Source of the DNA: JAJYSO01 sp964495935
GTDB taxonomy: Bacteria; Bacteroidota; Bacteroidia; Flavobacteriales; Flavobacteriaceae
Length of the DNA: 64,000 nucleotides
NCBI GenBank assembly: GCA_964495935.1
Contig: CAZBXQ010000002.1
Coordinates: forward strand, 62,001-126,000
Reading direction: 5' to 3'
Shown here: piece by piece, positions 44,302 through 51,833 of the stretch
Layout of the letters: each line of letters opens with the position of its first letter
How positions within the stretch are numbered: position 1 is the stretch's first letter
Program-made: the position numbers and the translations under genes
The notes under the pieces: model-generated
The model's database searches: none
What the model saw: the letters and a program-made list of their open reading frames with translations, nothing else
Told to the model about the DNA's origin: nothing

Positions 44302-44373
44302 AATGGCATCTCGAACGCAGTGAGAGATCTTAATCCATAAACAGGAAAAAGATTTCTCTTTCATCGAAAGGAC
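44302..44373. repeat. Flavobacterial intergenic inverted-repeat element, copy A
   Basis: Left arm GGCATCTCGAACGCAGTGAG then AGATCTT (44305-44331) is imperfectly complementary to the right arm AGATTTCTCTTTCATCGAAAG (44349-44370). Together they would fold as a long hairpin. The pattern TCATnTCGAACG-AGTGAGAnATCT is like the dispersed TCATTTCGA...GAGAAATC repeats that I recall from many flavobacterial genomes. It lies 160 bases downstream of the pRiA4b gene. Confidence 0.6.
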
Positions 44374-44435
44374 AAATCACTCCAAAAAATAATGGGAAGG
44401 TTACTTTCAGTCAGGGATCGCACTCCCTATTATAT

Positions 44436-44509
44436 GAGGTCATTTAAACTTTCAAAAATGGGCTACAAAATGATCTTATTGCCCCAGATTTCAGATTTAG
44501 TCTTTTTTT
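44436..44509 (+). repeat. Dispersed 67-74 bp element, copy 1
   Basis: This 74-base block recurs in reverse orientation at 50517-50583. It begins GAGGTCATTTAAACTTTCAA and ends GATTTAGTCTTTTTTT. Against the other copy it has three substitutions and a 7-base insertion (a short duplication of CAGATTT near 44486-44498). It contains an inverted repeat GGTCATTT / AAATGATC (one G-T pair here, perfect in copy 2). It lies between the pRiA4b gene and the 3' end of a YceI gene. Confidence 0.9.
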
Positions 44510-44539
44510 GTTAACACTGATAAAGTTTGAGAATGCAGG

Positions 44540-45067
44540 CTAAACGACAAACTCTGATTCGATTGCAAGACTGACCTCTTTACTAACCAGAATTCCTCCG
44601 GTTTGTAACGGTTTATTCCATTTCATATCCCATTTAGATCGATTTAATTTTCCTGTTATGCGAAGTGCAAAACGACTTTTTCCTTCCTCATCGGCAATAA
44701 AACTACTTCGTATAGCGTCTAAAACGATGTGATTGGTCAGCCCGTGCATAGTCAAAAACCCCTCAATTTTGTAACGATGATCCCCTACTCTTTCTATCGC
44801 CGAAGAGACGAAAGACACCTCCTTATGTAAATCGGCATCAAAAAAATCGGCACTTCGTAAGTGATTGTCGCGTTCTTCATGCCCGGTATTAATAGATCCC
44901 GCTTGAGCTGTAAATTTGATCTCGGCCGTTTCAAAGTAACGGTCACTTATTTTAATACGTGCCTCGTATTGTTCAAAATAACCACTGACCCGCGCCAACA
45001 TCATGTGGGTTACTTGAAAGCCAATATTAGAATGCGCCGGATCAATTTTATACAATTCAACTCCCAT
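44540..45067 (-). CDS. YceI family protein (first of two)
   Basis: A 175-residue YceI-domain protein, a lipocalin-like barrel that binds isoprenoid-type lipids in characterised members. Family segments: YKIDPAHSNIGFQVTHMMLA at the start, GHEERDNHLRSADFFDADLH in the middle and GKLNRSKWDMKWNKPLQTGG near the end. Unlike E. coli YceI there is no signal peptide, so this form is probably cytosolic. It is about half identical by eye to the next YceI gene on the same strand. The neighbour ends in a strong terminator, so this gene needs its own promoter in the 248-base gap, where I find no clear box. Confidence 0.93.
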   Translation of the reverse strand: MGVELYKIDPAHSNIGFQVTHMMLARVSGYFEQYEARIKISDRYFETAEIKFTAQAGSINTGHEERDNHLRSADFFDADLHKEVSFVSSAIERVGDHRYKIEGFLTMHGLTNHIVLDAIRSSFIADEEGKSRFALRITGKLNRSKWDMKWNKPLQTGGILVSKEVSLAIESEFVV

Positions 45068-45142
45068 TATAAAAATTTAGTAATTATAATCAACTCAAAA
45101 TTACAAAATTGTAGCCAATAATATTTATGGGAGCGTCCCAAA

Positions 45143-45212
45143 AGTTCATTTCAAACGAAGTGAGAAGTATTAACCTTTTGATATATTAGATAGATCGCTA
45201 TGCCCGAGGAGG
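45143..45212. repeat. Degenerate copy of the flavobacterial inverted-repeat element
   Basis: GTTCATTTCAAACGAAGTGA then GAAGTATTAA (45144-45173) resembles the left arm of the element at 44302, and AGATCGCTATGCCCGAGG (45192-45209) its right arm. Divergence is high; it is probably an old copy. Confidence 0.4.
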
Positions 45213-45260
45213 ATTTTATTGCTATCCCGCTTTCTTCAGGAAAACTTTGACATAAACATT

Positions 45261-45293
45261 AAAAAAAGCCCTCAACTATGGAGTCGAAGGCTT
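45261..45293 (-). terminator. Terminator of the upstream YceI gene
   Basis: On the minus strand AAGCCTTCGACT pairs over 12 positions (two or three G-T pairs) with AGTTGAGGGCTT around CCAT, followed by a run of T. It lies 23 bases after the YceI stop codon. Confidence 0.88.
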
Positions 45294-45315
45294 AAAATTA
45301 ATACTGTGATGCTCT

Positions 45316-45840
45316 TTAAATATACTGTGATTCAATTTCTAAAACCACATTTTTCCCTAACAGAACCCCTCCGGTTTCCAAGGTAGAATTGTAAGTCATT
45401 CCCCATTCTTCCCGATTCACTTTACCTTTTAAATTCAGGATTATACGTTTATTCCCCCAGGGATCCTTTTCAATTTTACTGTATTCGGCATCCAATTGAA
45501 CGGGATTGGTGATCCCATTCATAGTCAAATCACCAAGTACTTCATATTCACCTTCTCCCTTTTTTTGCACACTCGTGGATTCAAAGAAAATATGTTTATT
45601 GCTTTCAGAATTAAAGAAATCGGCACTGCGCAAGTGATTATCCCGATCTTTATTATTGGTGTTAATCGATTGTGCAACAGCTTTAAACTGGAATCTGGCA
45701 TTTTCTAATTGGTCATCAGAAAAATCGATTTGAGCTTCGTAATCTTCAAAATTCCCCCTCACTTTGGAGAACATCATGTGCTTGACATTAAAGCCGATAT
45801 TGGTATGTGCTTTGTCAACTTTAAAAATTCTACTTTCCAT
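45316..45840 (-). CDS. YceI family protein (second of two)
   Basis: A 174-residue paralogue of the neighbouring YceI protein: FKVDKAHTNIGFNVKHMMFS, KDRDNHLRSADFFNSESNKH and KVNREEWGMTYNSTLETGGV align one-to-one with its segments. It also lacks a signal peptide. Its strong terminator separates it from the downstream paralogue, so the pair arose by duplication but is probably expressed as two units. Function is inferred only from the family (polyisoprenoid or small lipid binding). Confidence 0.93.
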   Translation of the reverse strand: MESRIFKVDKAHTNIGFNVKHMMFSKVRGNFEDYEAQIDFSDDQLENARFQFKAVAQSINTNNKDRDNHLRSADFFNSESNKHIFFESTSVQKKGEGEYEVLGDLTMNGITNPVQLDAEYSKIEKDPWGNKRIILNLKGKVNREEWGMTYNSTLETGGVLLGKNVVLEIESQYI

Positions 45841-46167
45841 TACAATAGTTTTTAATTATTAGTATTTAGTTATTGTGCTTTGACCTTCCCTAAATAGGGT
45901 TGACCGTTTTGATGAATCATATAATTAGTTAATCGGTTAAACACTTCGCAAATTAAGCAGATTGTGTGCTGCTAATTCTTTAACCTAAATAAAATTTGAA
46001 TCAAAAATATCCAATCATTGCGTGTGGTTCGAGGGGAATGATAACTTTACCATAAACTCCGTGAACGCTGCGGTTAAAAAAAGTGCGGGTGGTGATTAAG
46101 AGGAGAGGCCATTCGACAGATTAAGAAAGGATATGTATTTCTTATTCTTTAAAGGCTTTCCCTTTTA
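45841..46167. other. Intergenic region upstream of the YceI pair
   Basis: 327 bases between a YceI gene start and the pirin gene end. A minus-strand TATTTTTG box (46009-46002) could serve YceI with a 160-base leader, and a short CCCTAAATAGGG palindrome lies at about 45887-45899. Nothing else supportable. Confidence 0.35.
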
Positions 46168-46902
46168 TTAATATCTTAAATATTCGGGAAGTTCCATGGG
46201 GATCTCCATGATCAAAATCTGGCTGTCGGTTTTAGCCGTTATTTCAAAATCTTTTTCGCCCCAGAATCCTATGGCATCACGCCGATTCAAAATTTCTGTC
46301 GCTATACCGATTCCTCCTTCCATAACCATTAGAAATATCCCGTTGGATGGATCTTTTAAAGTATAGGACAAAGATTTTTCAGCCTCTAAATCGGCTCTGT
46401 GAAACCAGGCGTTTTGATGAATCCACACACCTTTATCATCGGGATTGGGCGATAGAATCTGATCCCATTGATTTTTTCGATCCTCCTCCTTAAGTTTGAT
46501 CTGCTGATAACGCGGCTTATAACCAAGTTGATCCGGAAAAATCCAGATTTGAAAAAACTTGGCTTCCTTCTCCTGATCCGGATTAAATTCACTGTGCCGG
46601 ACTCCGGTTCCTGCACTCATCGCCTGGATTTCACCCGTTTCGATAATTCCTCCATGCCCCATATCATCATCATGCTCCAATTTTCCCGAAGTAGGAATGG
46701 AAATAATCTCCATATTGTCGTGAGGATGTGTGCCGAACCCTCTACCGGCTGCAACAGTATCATCATTGACCACTCGTAAAACCCCAAAATTCATACGCTC
46801 GGGATTATGATATGCGGCAAAACTAAAAGTGTGATAGGTGTTTAACCAACCGTGATTGGCATGTCCTCGACTTTCTCCACGATACAAAATTTTAGTATTC
46901 AT
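46168..46902 (-). CDS. Pirin family protein
   Basis: A bicupin of 244 residues. The N-terminal cupin has the metal-binding pattern FGTHPHDNMEIISIPTSGKL followed by HDDDMGHGG and SAGTGVRHSEFN, i.e. three His and one Glu as in iron-binding pirins. The C-terminal cupin is degenerate. Bacterial homologues such as YhhW have quercetin dioxygenase activity; others act as regulators, so the role is open. A full TATCTTTG box (minus strand 46932-46925) lies 23 bases before the ATG. Confidence 0.94.
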   Translation of the reverse strand: MNTKILYRGESRGHANHGWLNTYHTFSFAAYHNPERMNFGVLRVVNDDTVAAGRGFGTHPHDNMEIISIPTSGKLEHDDDMGHGGIIETGEIQAMSAGTGVRHSEFNPDQEKEAKFFQIWIFPDQLGYKPRYQQIKLKEEDRKNQWDQILSPNPDDKGVWIHQNAWFHRADLEAEKSLSYTLKDPSNGIFLMVMEGGIGIATEILNRRDAIGFWGEKDFEITAKTDSQILIMEIPMELPEYLRY

Positions 46903-46924
46903 TACCCTTTCTGATTTGATTGAG

Positions 46925-46932
46925 CAAAGATA
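46925..46932 (-). promoter_or_regulatory. -7 box of the pirin gene
   Basis: TATCTTTG on the minus strand, full match to TAnnTTTG, 23 bases before the pirin ATG. No TTG at the standard distance. Confidence 0.45.
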
Positions 46933-46976
46933 GGGAGTTGGTATAAAACCGTCTATTAACCTACGTTAAGAAAGGT

Positions 46977-48917
46977 CTATTTGATAATAATTTGTCGTGA
47001 TGTCTTCCCGTCCTGCGTGCGTACCTGAAGGTAATAATTTCCGGCTGCCAAGTGAGAAACATCCACCACATCATTTGCCGTAGGCTTCCCTTCATAATGC
47101 CTATTTACCATTAATCGCCCCAGGATATCAAAAATGCGTAATTCATAATGGTCATAGGCTTTATCAAAATTGATATACATAATACCGGAACCCGGATTGG
47201 GATAAACGATAAACAAATGGTTCTTTAACGGTTCTCTTTTTTCTCTTGTCGCTCCGGTTACAACCAGGCTAAAGTCTTGTATCCCGTCCTTTAACCGGTC
47301 TTTATGGCGAACTTCAAGTAAGAATTCGTCCCCTTCCTCTACGTTGGGAATCCGGATTTGTTCCAGATTATCCACAGCATTATCGGCATCGTTTAAAGCG
47401 GGTTCCGAGAAATGATGAGGATGGAGTCGCCACGGATAATATTTTTTTCCCCGGGTATCGGTAATTCGAAGATCCAAATCATTAACCAGGGCGCTTCCCC
47501 CGTTTTTTATTTCTTCCGGCTTCCCTGGCGGGTCAGACCAGGCTATCGCTGCTTTTAAAGTCCCGGTTTGTGAAGCTTTTATACTCACCGCATAAGGAAC
47601 GTGATCGCGCATGGTCAACTCGTCGTAGAAACTCTTCTTTCCGGTCTCATTGTCCAATAACAAACGGGCTGCAGCAGCGACATCCAGTAAACCCCATCCA
47701 AATTTGGGATCGGGGCCGGGGGCTTCACCGGCAGGTTTGGCGGTAGTAGTAACAATGGCTTTTAACGTCGCTGCCTTTAAAAATTCTCCATTGTTTAATT
47801 GCGAACTCAGTTGTTGTAATAACAGGAGTCCGCCGGCAGCACTCGGAGCCGCAGCCGAGGTTCCCGAATAATAATCGTATTGATTATTGGCCAGTCGTCC
47901 TCCTAACGTGGTTGCTACACTGGAGAGAATGAACATCCCGTCGGCAGCAATATCCGGTTTTATGCGATTGTCCTGAGTCGGTCCCCAACTGCTAAATTCC
48001 GACATTCGTACACTATCCGGGCCTTGGTATTCCGGCACACGATAGACCGCAGCAACCACAAGTGTATTTTTAGCCGTACTCATTTCTCCGGCCAGGAGAT
48101 TGTACCCTCCATCATCGGGATTATAACGCTTATAAGCCTCCCGGTCATTACCCGCAGCATTGACGACCAAATAATAAGGTGCCGTATAGATCAGATTATC
48201 TACAGCCGCAGAAAATTGGTCATACCCGCCTATCAAATTCATGGGATTTCTTACCTGCTCCAAATCGGGACCATAAGAATGGTTTGAAATTAACAATCCG
48301 TTGGAAGCTGCATCATACATTTCTTCAATATCATCATCCCAATCGTAGGCCTCTACCTTAGCTTCATAAGCCATTCCTTGCGCGAGTCTCGCGATAGGAG
48401 AACTGAGTTTCCTCCCCACCAGAGTTCCGGCCACTTGAGTAGCATGATCGTCATATTCTTCAGGGTTATCTTTTTGTTTTATTTTTCCTTTCAGCAGTTC
48501 ATGCTGCCCGCGTACTCTCCCTGCATCCCAAAGCCCTACGATCATTCCTTTTCCACTTAGATTCAGCCCGAGGCCTCCCCCGGGATAAAGTTGGTTAACT
48601 CCGATGGTTCGGGCGGCATCCACATTATTGTAAGGCTTTAAATAGATCCGGTTTCCTTTTTCGTCTATCCGGGAAAAACGGGACCAGGATCCCGTTCGAT
48701 TACGGATTTTTAGGGGTACCTGATGGGGTTTTGCATAGCGTTCAACAGCTATTCGCTGCTGTTTGATCGCTTGTAAATAAGGATTTGAGGAGGAACGAAG
48801 TGCAGCCCCATCATAATGACGAACAATCTGCTTCCGCTGGGAAGCCGTTTGCGCACTTCCCGGAATACCATACATTCCAAAAACCAATAAAAAAAGCGTA
48901 CCTATTCTTTTTCCCAC
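46977..48917 (-). CDS. Subtilisin-like S8 peptidase with T9SS sorting domain
   Basis: A secreted serine peptidase of 646 residues. Residues 1-22 form a signal peptide (LLVFGMYGIPGSAQ). A short pro-region precedes the S8 domain, which has the full triad: Asp in MIVGLWDAGRVR, His in YDDHATQVAGTLVG and Ser in YSGTSAAAPSAAGGLL. Residues about 440-560 form a proprotein-convertase-like P-domain (LKAAIAWSDPPG, VNDLDLRITDTRG). Residues about 570-646 are a T9SS type A C-terminal domain (FIVYPNPGSGIMYINF, LRIFDILGRLM, AGNYYLQVRTQDGK, final RQIIIK). It should be released or surface-bound as a protein-degrading exoenzyme. Confidence 0.94.
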   Translation of the reverse strand: MGKRIGTLFLLVFGMYGIPGSAQTASQRKQIVRHYDGAALRSSSNPYLQAIKQQRIAVERYAKPHQVPLKIRNRTGSWSRFSRIDEKGNRIYLKPYNNVDAARTIGVNQLYPGGGLGLNLSGKGMIVGLWDAGRVRGQHELLKGKIKQKDNPEEYDDHATQVAGTLVGRKLSSPIARLAQGMAYEAKVEAYDWDDDIEEMYDAASNGLLISNHSYGPDLEQVRNPMNLIGGYDQFSAAVDNLIYTAPYYLVVNAAGNDREAYKRYNPDDGGYNLLAGEMSTAKNTLVVAAVYRVPEYQGPDSVRMSEFSSWGPTQDNRIKPDIAADGMFILSSVATTLGGRLANNQYDYYSGTSAAAPSAAGGLLLLQQLSSQLNNGEFLKAATLKAIVTTTAKPAGEAPGPDPKFGWGLLDVAAAARLLLDNETGKKSFYDELTMRDHVPYAVSIKASQTGTLKAAIAWSDPPGKPEEIKNGGSALVNDLDLRITDTRGKKYYPWRLHPHHFSEPALNDADNAVDNLEQIRIPNVEEGDEFLLEVRHKDRLKDGIQDFSLVVTGATREKREPLKNHLFIVYPNPGSGIMYINFDKAYDHYELRIFDILGRLMVNRHYEGKPTANDVVDVSHLAAGNYYLQVRTQDGKTSRQIIIK

Positions 48918-49013
48918 TCCTCTTTTTTCAAATCAACGCAAGGTAAAGACTTTTTAAGAAACCTTCCCGCAAAATTATTCGCAATTTTATCCGAAGATAT
49001 AAAGTGAAAGGAA

Positions 49014-49021
49014 TATATTTG
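49014..49021 (+). promoter_or_regulatory. -7 box of dnaN
   Basis: TATATTTG matches TAnnTTTG and ends 27 bases before the chosen dnaN ATG at 49049. An upstream ATG at 49034 would lie within about six bases of the expected transcription start, which favours the later start. Confidence 0.55.
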
Positions 49022-49048
49022 TGACTTAACCAAATGACAAAAAGTATA

Positions 49049-50170
49049 ATGAAATTTATTGTCTCCAGTTCCTATTTACTTCAAAAGCTACAAATATTAG
49101 GAGGGGTAATTAACAACAATAACACCATTCCTATTTTAGATAACTTCTTATTTGAACTTCACGGAAATCAATTGAAGGTTTCTGCTTCTGATTTAGAAAC
49201 GACAATTACAGCCTCGATGGAAGTAGAATCTGAAGATAACGGGAGTGTTGCCATCCCGGCAAGATTACTACTGGATACGCTTAAAACCTTTGCAGAACAA
49301 CCTCTTATTTTTATCGTAGAAGAAGGTAATAATACGGTCGAGTTGAGCTCCAGCCAAGGAAAATACGCATTGGCCTATGCCGACAGTGACGAATTTCCCA
49401 CCGTTCCCGAAATCGAGGATTCGGAACAGGTCAGTATGCTGGGGAATGTCTTGGCCACCGCTATCACAAAAACAATTTTTGCCGCCGGAAACGATGATCT
49501 TCGACCGGTTATGTCGGGCGTGCTATTTGAATTTTCTGAAGAGGGCTTAACGTTTGTCGCCACCGATGCCCATAAATTAGTAAAATATTCCCGGGAAGAT
49601 ATTGCCGTAGAGAAGGCAACCAATCTAATTATGCCGAAAAAGCCACTTACCCTTTTGAAAAGCACCTTGGCCGGTAGTGAAGATCATGTAGAAATAGAAT
49701 ACAATGACTCCAATGCTCGTTTTACCTTTGACGATATGGAGTTGACCTGCCGCCTGATTGATGGAAAATATCCCAATTATGAAGCGGTGATTCCAAAGGA
49801 AAATCCGAATATATTGGAAATCGACCGACAACAATTCCTGAATTCGGTTCGCCGAATTTCTATTTTCTCCAATAAAACCACACACCAAATTAAACTCTCC
49901 CTCGCTGGATCAGAATTAAAAGTTTCTGCCGAAGATCTGGATTTTAGTAATAAAGCCGAGGAACGATTAACCTGTGATTATAATGGAGATGATCTTGATA
50001 TCGGATTTAATTCCCGATTCCTCAATGAAATGTTGAATAATCTGGAATCCGATTATATCCAATTGGAGATGAGCCTTCCTAATCGGGCCGGAATCCTGAC
50101 CCCGAAAGATGGATTGGAAGAAGGGGAAAACGTGCTTATGCTCGTTATGCCGGTCATGTTAAATGCCTGA
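49049..50170 (+). CDS. dnaN: DNA polymerase III sliding clamp (beta subunit)
   Basis: The ring-shaped processivity clamp of the replicase, three domains in 373 residues. Typical segments: MKFIVSSSYLLQKLQILGGV at the start, LSSSQGKYALAYADSDEFP, then RPVMSGVLFEFSEEGLTFVATDAHKL (read in two parts) and the C-terminal LMLVMPVML ending, which closes the peptide-binding pocket. I chose ATG 49049 over 49034 because of the promoter position and the family N-terminus. It does not lie beside dnaA, gyrB or recF; in Bacteroidota dnaN is usually away from dnaA. Confidence 0.97.
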   Translation: MKFIVSSSYLLQKLQILGGVINNNNTIPILDNFLFELHGNQLKVSASDLETTITASMEVESEDNGSVAIPARLLLDTLKTFAEQPLIFIVEEGNNTVELSSSQGKYALAYADSDEFPTVPEIEDSEQVSMLGNVLATAITKTIFAAGNDDLRPVMSGVLFEFSEEGLTFVATDAHKLVKYSREDIAVEKATNLIMPKKPLTLLKSTLAGSEDHVEIEYNDSNARFTFDDMELTCRLIDGKYPNYEAVIPKENPNILEIDRQQFLNSVRRISIFSNKTTHQIKLSLAGSELKVSAEDLDFSNKAEERLTCDYNGDDLDIGFNSRFLNEMLNNLESDYIQLEMSLPNRAGILTPKDGLEEGENVLMLVMPVMLNA

Positions 50171-50610
50171 TATAACTTTCCGGAGCCATCTTTTTCCAAA
50201 TTGATCGCATAAAAAAAGGATAGCTCCCTTAACCCGAGAAGGGTTATTCCTGATTTTAATTTGGGGAAAGGTCTGAGGCGGCGTAAAAAATAGAGTCAAC
50301 AGGCATCAAATTCTACAGGAATCTCGGGAGCGCAAAGTTTCGGGGGAGCTTGCAACAGGGTATTCCTTTCTTTTTCAAGGTTTCCAAACAAAAAAGGAAC
50401 TCGCTCCTCCTATTTTAGGATAAGAGGTGATTTAGACTTTTGGGATTGAAGCGAAAAATAGAGATCATTGTTCCGGATGACGGCTTTTTTGTAGAGCATA
50501 GCCATAGCTACGGTCGAAAAAAAGACTAAATCCGGGGCAATAAGGTCATTTTGCAGCCCATTTTTGAAAGTTTAAATGACCTCTAAACATCAACTTGAAA
50601 ACCGGAGAGT
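50171..50610 (-). repeat. Intergenic region with dispersed element, copy 2 (50517-50583)
   Basis: The 440-base gap between dnaN and the DUF1266 gene holds the second copy of the element from 44436-44509, here in reverse (50517-50583, 67 bases). Outside three substitutions and the 7-base indel, the copies are identical (64 of 67). The inner inverted repeat GGTCATTT/AAATGACC is perfect here. It ends 27 bases before the DUF1266 ATG. Further upstream, AACCC-GAGAA-GGGTT (about 50230-50244), lying 60 bases after dnaN, may be a weak terminator; other parts show nothing. Confidence 0.88.
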
Positions 50611-51321
50611 ATGCTTTCTAAAATCTTTCAACTTTTACGCATTGGAGACATTCGGGTAAATAAAGAACAAAAGGTCGAAGGCAAAGAGCTTGACTATATA
50701 CTGATAGGAGCTTTGGAATCTTCCCTTAATTTTGCTTATTTAAATTCTTATACTACGGGACTTAATGATATCGAACTTAAAGTAATAGTCGAAGATAAAT
50801 GGCAAATCAAAAGCCGGGAGGAAGCCTTAGAAACCTTAAGCAATCTCATTAAACAGAATCAAGATCAAAACCTAAATCTCGTCTATAAAGCTACCGAAAA
50901 GACCAATTATAAAGAGTATTTAAAAACCAAATTGCCGGAGGATAAGATTGCTTTTCAACATTATCTGCTGCTCTGTGAAGATCTAAAAAGGGTAATACCT
51001 CCTCTACTTCAAGAAAACGTTCTAAAAAGCTATAAAGAACCCATCGGATTTAAAGATACCGCCTATAACATGGCTCGTGGAGCCTTACTGGCACGATGCT
51101 GCTATGATCTTGGGTATTTCAATAAAACCGTTACAAAATCTATTTTAATCGGACTCTACAAAGCACTCAAAAAGGACTGCAAAACCTGGGAGGCTTATAC
51201 CAAGAGCTATATCCTGGGGCGATCTCTCCAAGGATACAACGATTTCAAAGACATTCAATTTTTAGCCCAAAAACTTTTGACCAATCGTAAAAGCCCCTTG
51301 AATGAACGTGTGATTATTTAA
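50611..51321 (+). CDS. DUF1266 family protein
   Basis: A 236-residue soluble protein. The C-terminal half fits DUF1266 (E. coli YbeR/YbeU type): FKDTAYNMARGALLARCCYD, LGYFNKTVTKSILIGLYKAL and CKTWEAYTKSYILGRSLQGY, that is, the A-W/Y-N-x-x-R...R-x-G-Y-Gx...W...Y-x-x-G-R pattern. The N-terminal half is Lys/Glu-rich and helical, with no signal peptide. Function of DUF1266 is not established; members often occur in polymorphic toxin or contact-dependent loci, but there is no toxin gene visible here. It is a single gene, set off by the dispersed repeat copy upstream and the convergent S4 gene 46 bases downstream. Confidence 0.75.
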   Translation: MLSKIFQLLRIGDIRVNKEQKVEGKELDYILIGALESSLNFAYLNSYTTGLNDIELKVIVEDKWQIKSREEALETLSNLIKQNQDQNLNLVYKATEKTNYKEYLKTKLPEDKIAFQHYLLLCEDLKRVIPPLLQENVLKSYKEPIGFKDTAYNMARGALLARCCYDLGYFNKTVTKSILIGLYKALKKDCKTWEAYTKSYILGRSLQGYNDFKDIQFLAQKLLTNRKSPLNERVII

Positions 51322-51367
51322 TCCTCAGGCAAATTTACCCCTAAGGGATAATCTCTCTTAGAGGCCT

Positions 51368-51760
51368 TTATTCATCGTCAAACCAATCCTCCATTTTCTC
51401 TTCATACCATTCTTCCAAATCACGTCTTTCCTTCTTGGTCGGGCGTCCTGTTCCCTTTTTCCGCCCCTTGGATCGGTCATATTTCAAAAGCTCTCTTTTC
51501 TTTAAATTTTCATGAGGTGAAACATCCATCACATATAGGTTTACCCATTTGGCTCCCTGTCTGGATGTGGGAAGATCAATAACCTTTAATTGATAATCGA
51601 TTTGGTTTTTTCGAAGGCTGATATCATCTCCGATAAATACATCTTTTGAAGGCTTCACATGTTGACCGTTAATCTTCACGTGCCCTCCCCGACAGGCCTT
51701 GGTAGCCAGGCTTCTGGTTTTAAAATAACGCACGCACCACAAGAATTTATCAACTCTCAT
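51368..51760 (-). CDS. S4-domain RNA-binding protein (Hsp15/HslR-like)
   Basis: An S4 RNA-binding domain spans residues about 1-65: MRVDKFLWCVRYFKTRSLAT, then KACRGGHVKINGQHVKPSKD and GDDISLRKNQIDYQ. The C-terminal tail is rich in Lys, Arg and Glu (KGRKKGTGRPTKKERRDLEE), as in Hsp15, which rescues 50S subunits carrying stalled nascent chains. I chose the ATG at 51760 (130 residues); the open frame runs 22 codons further, but those encode hydrophobic residues unlike the family. The start overlaps no gene; the divergent lipoprotein gene begins about 75 bases away. Confidence 0.92.
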   Translation of the reverse strand: MRVDKFLWCVRYFKTRSLATKACRGGHVKINGQHVKPSKDVFIGDDISLRKNQIDYQLKVIDLPTSRQGAKWVNLYVMDVSPHENLKKRELLKYDRSKGRKKGTGRPTKKERRDLEEWYEEKMEDWFDDE

Positions 51761-51833
51761 ATTCAGAATTTTACTCAAAAATAAACAAAATACAATGAAA
51801 ATTGTATCTTGCGCAACTAAACCCAAAGATGCA

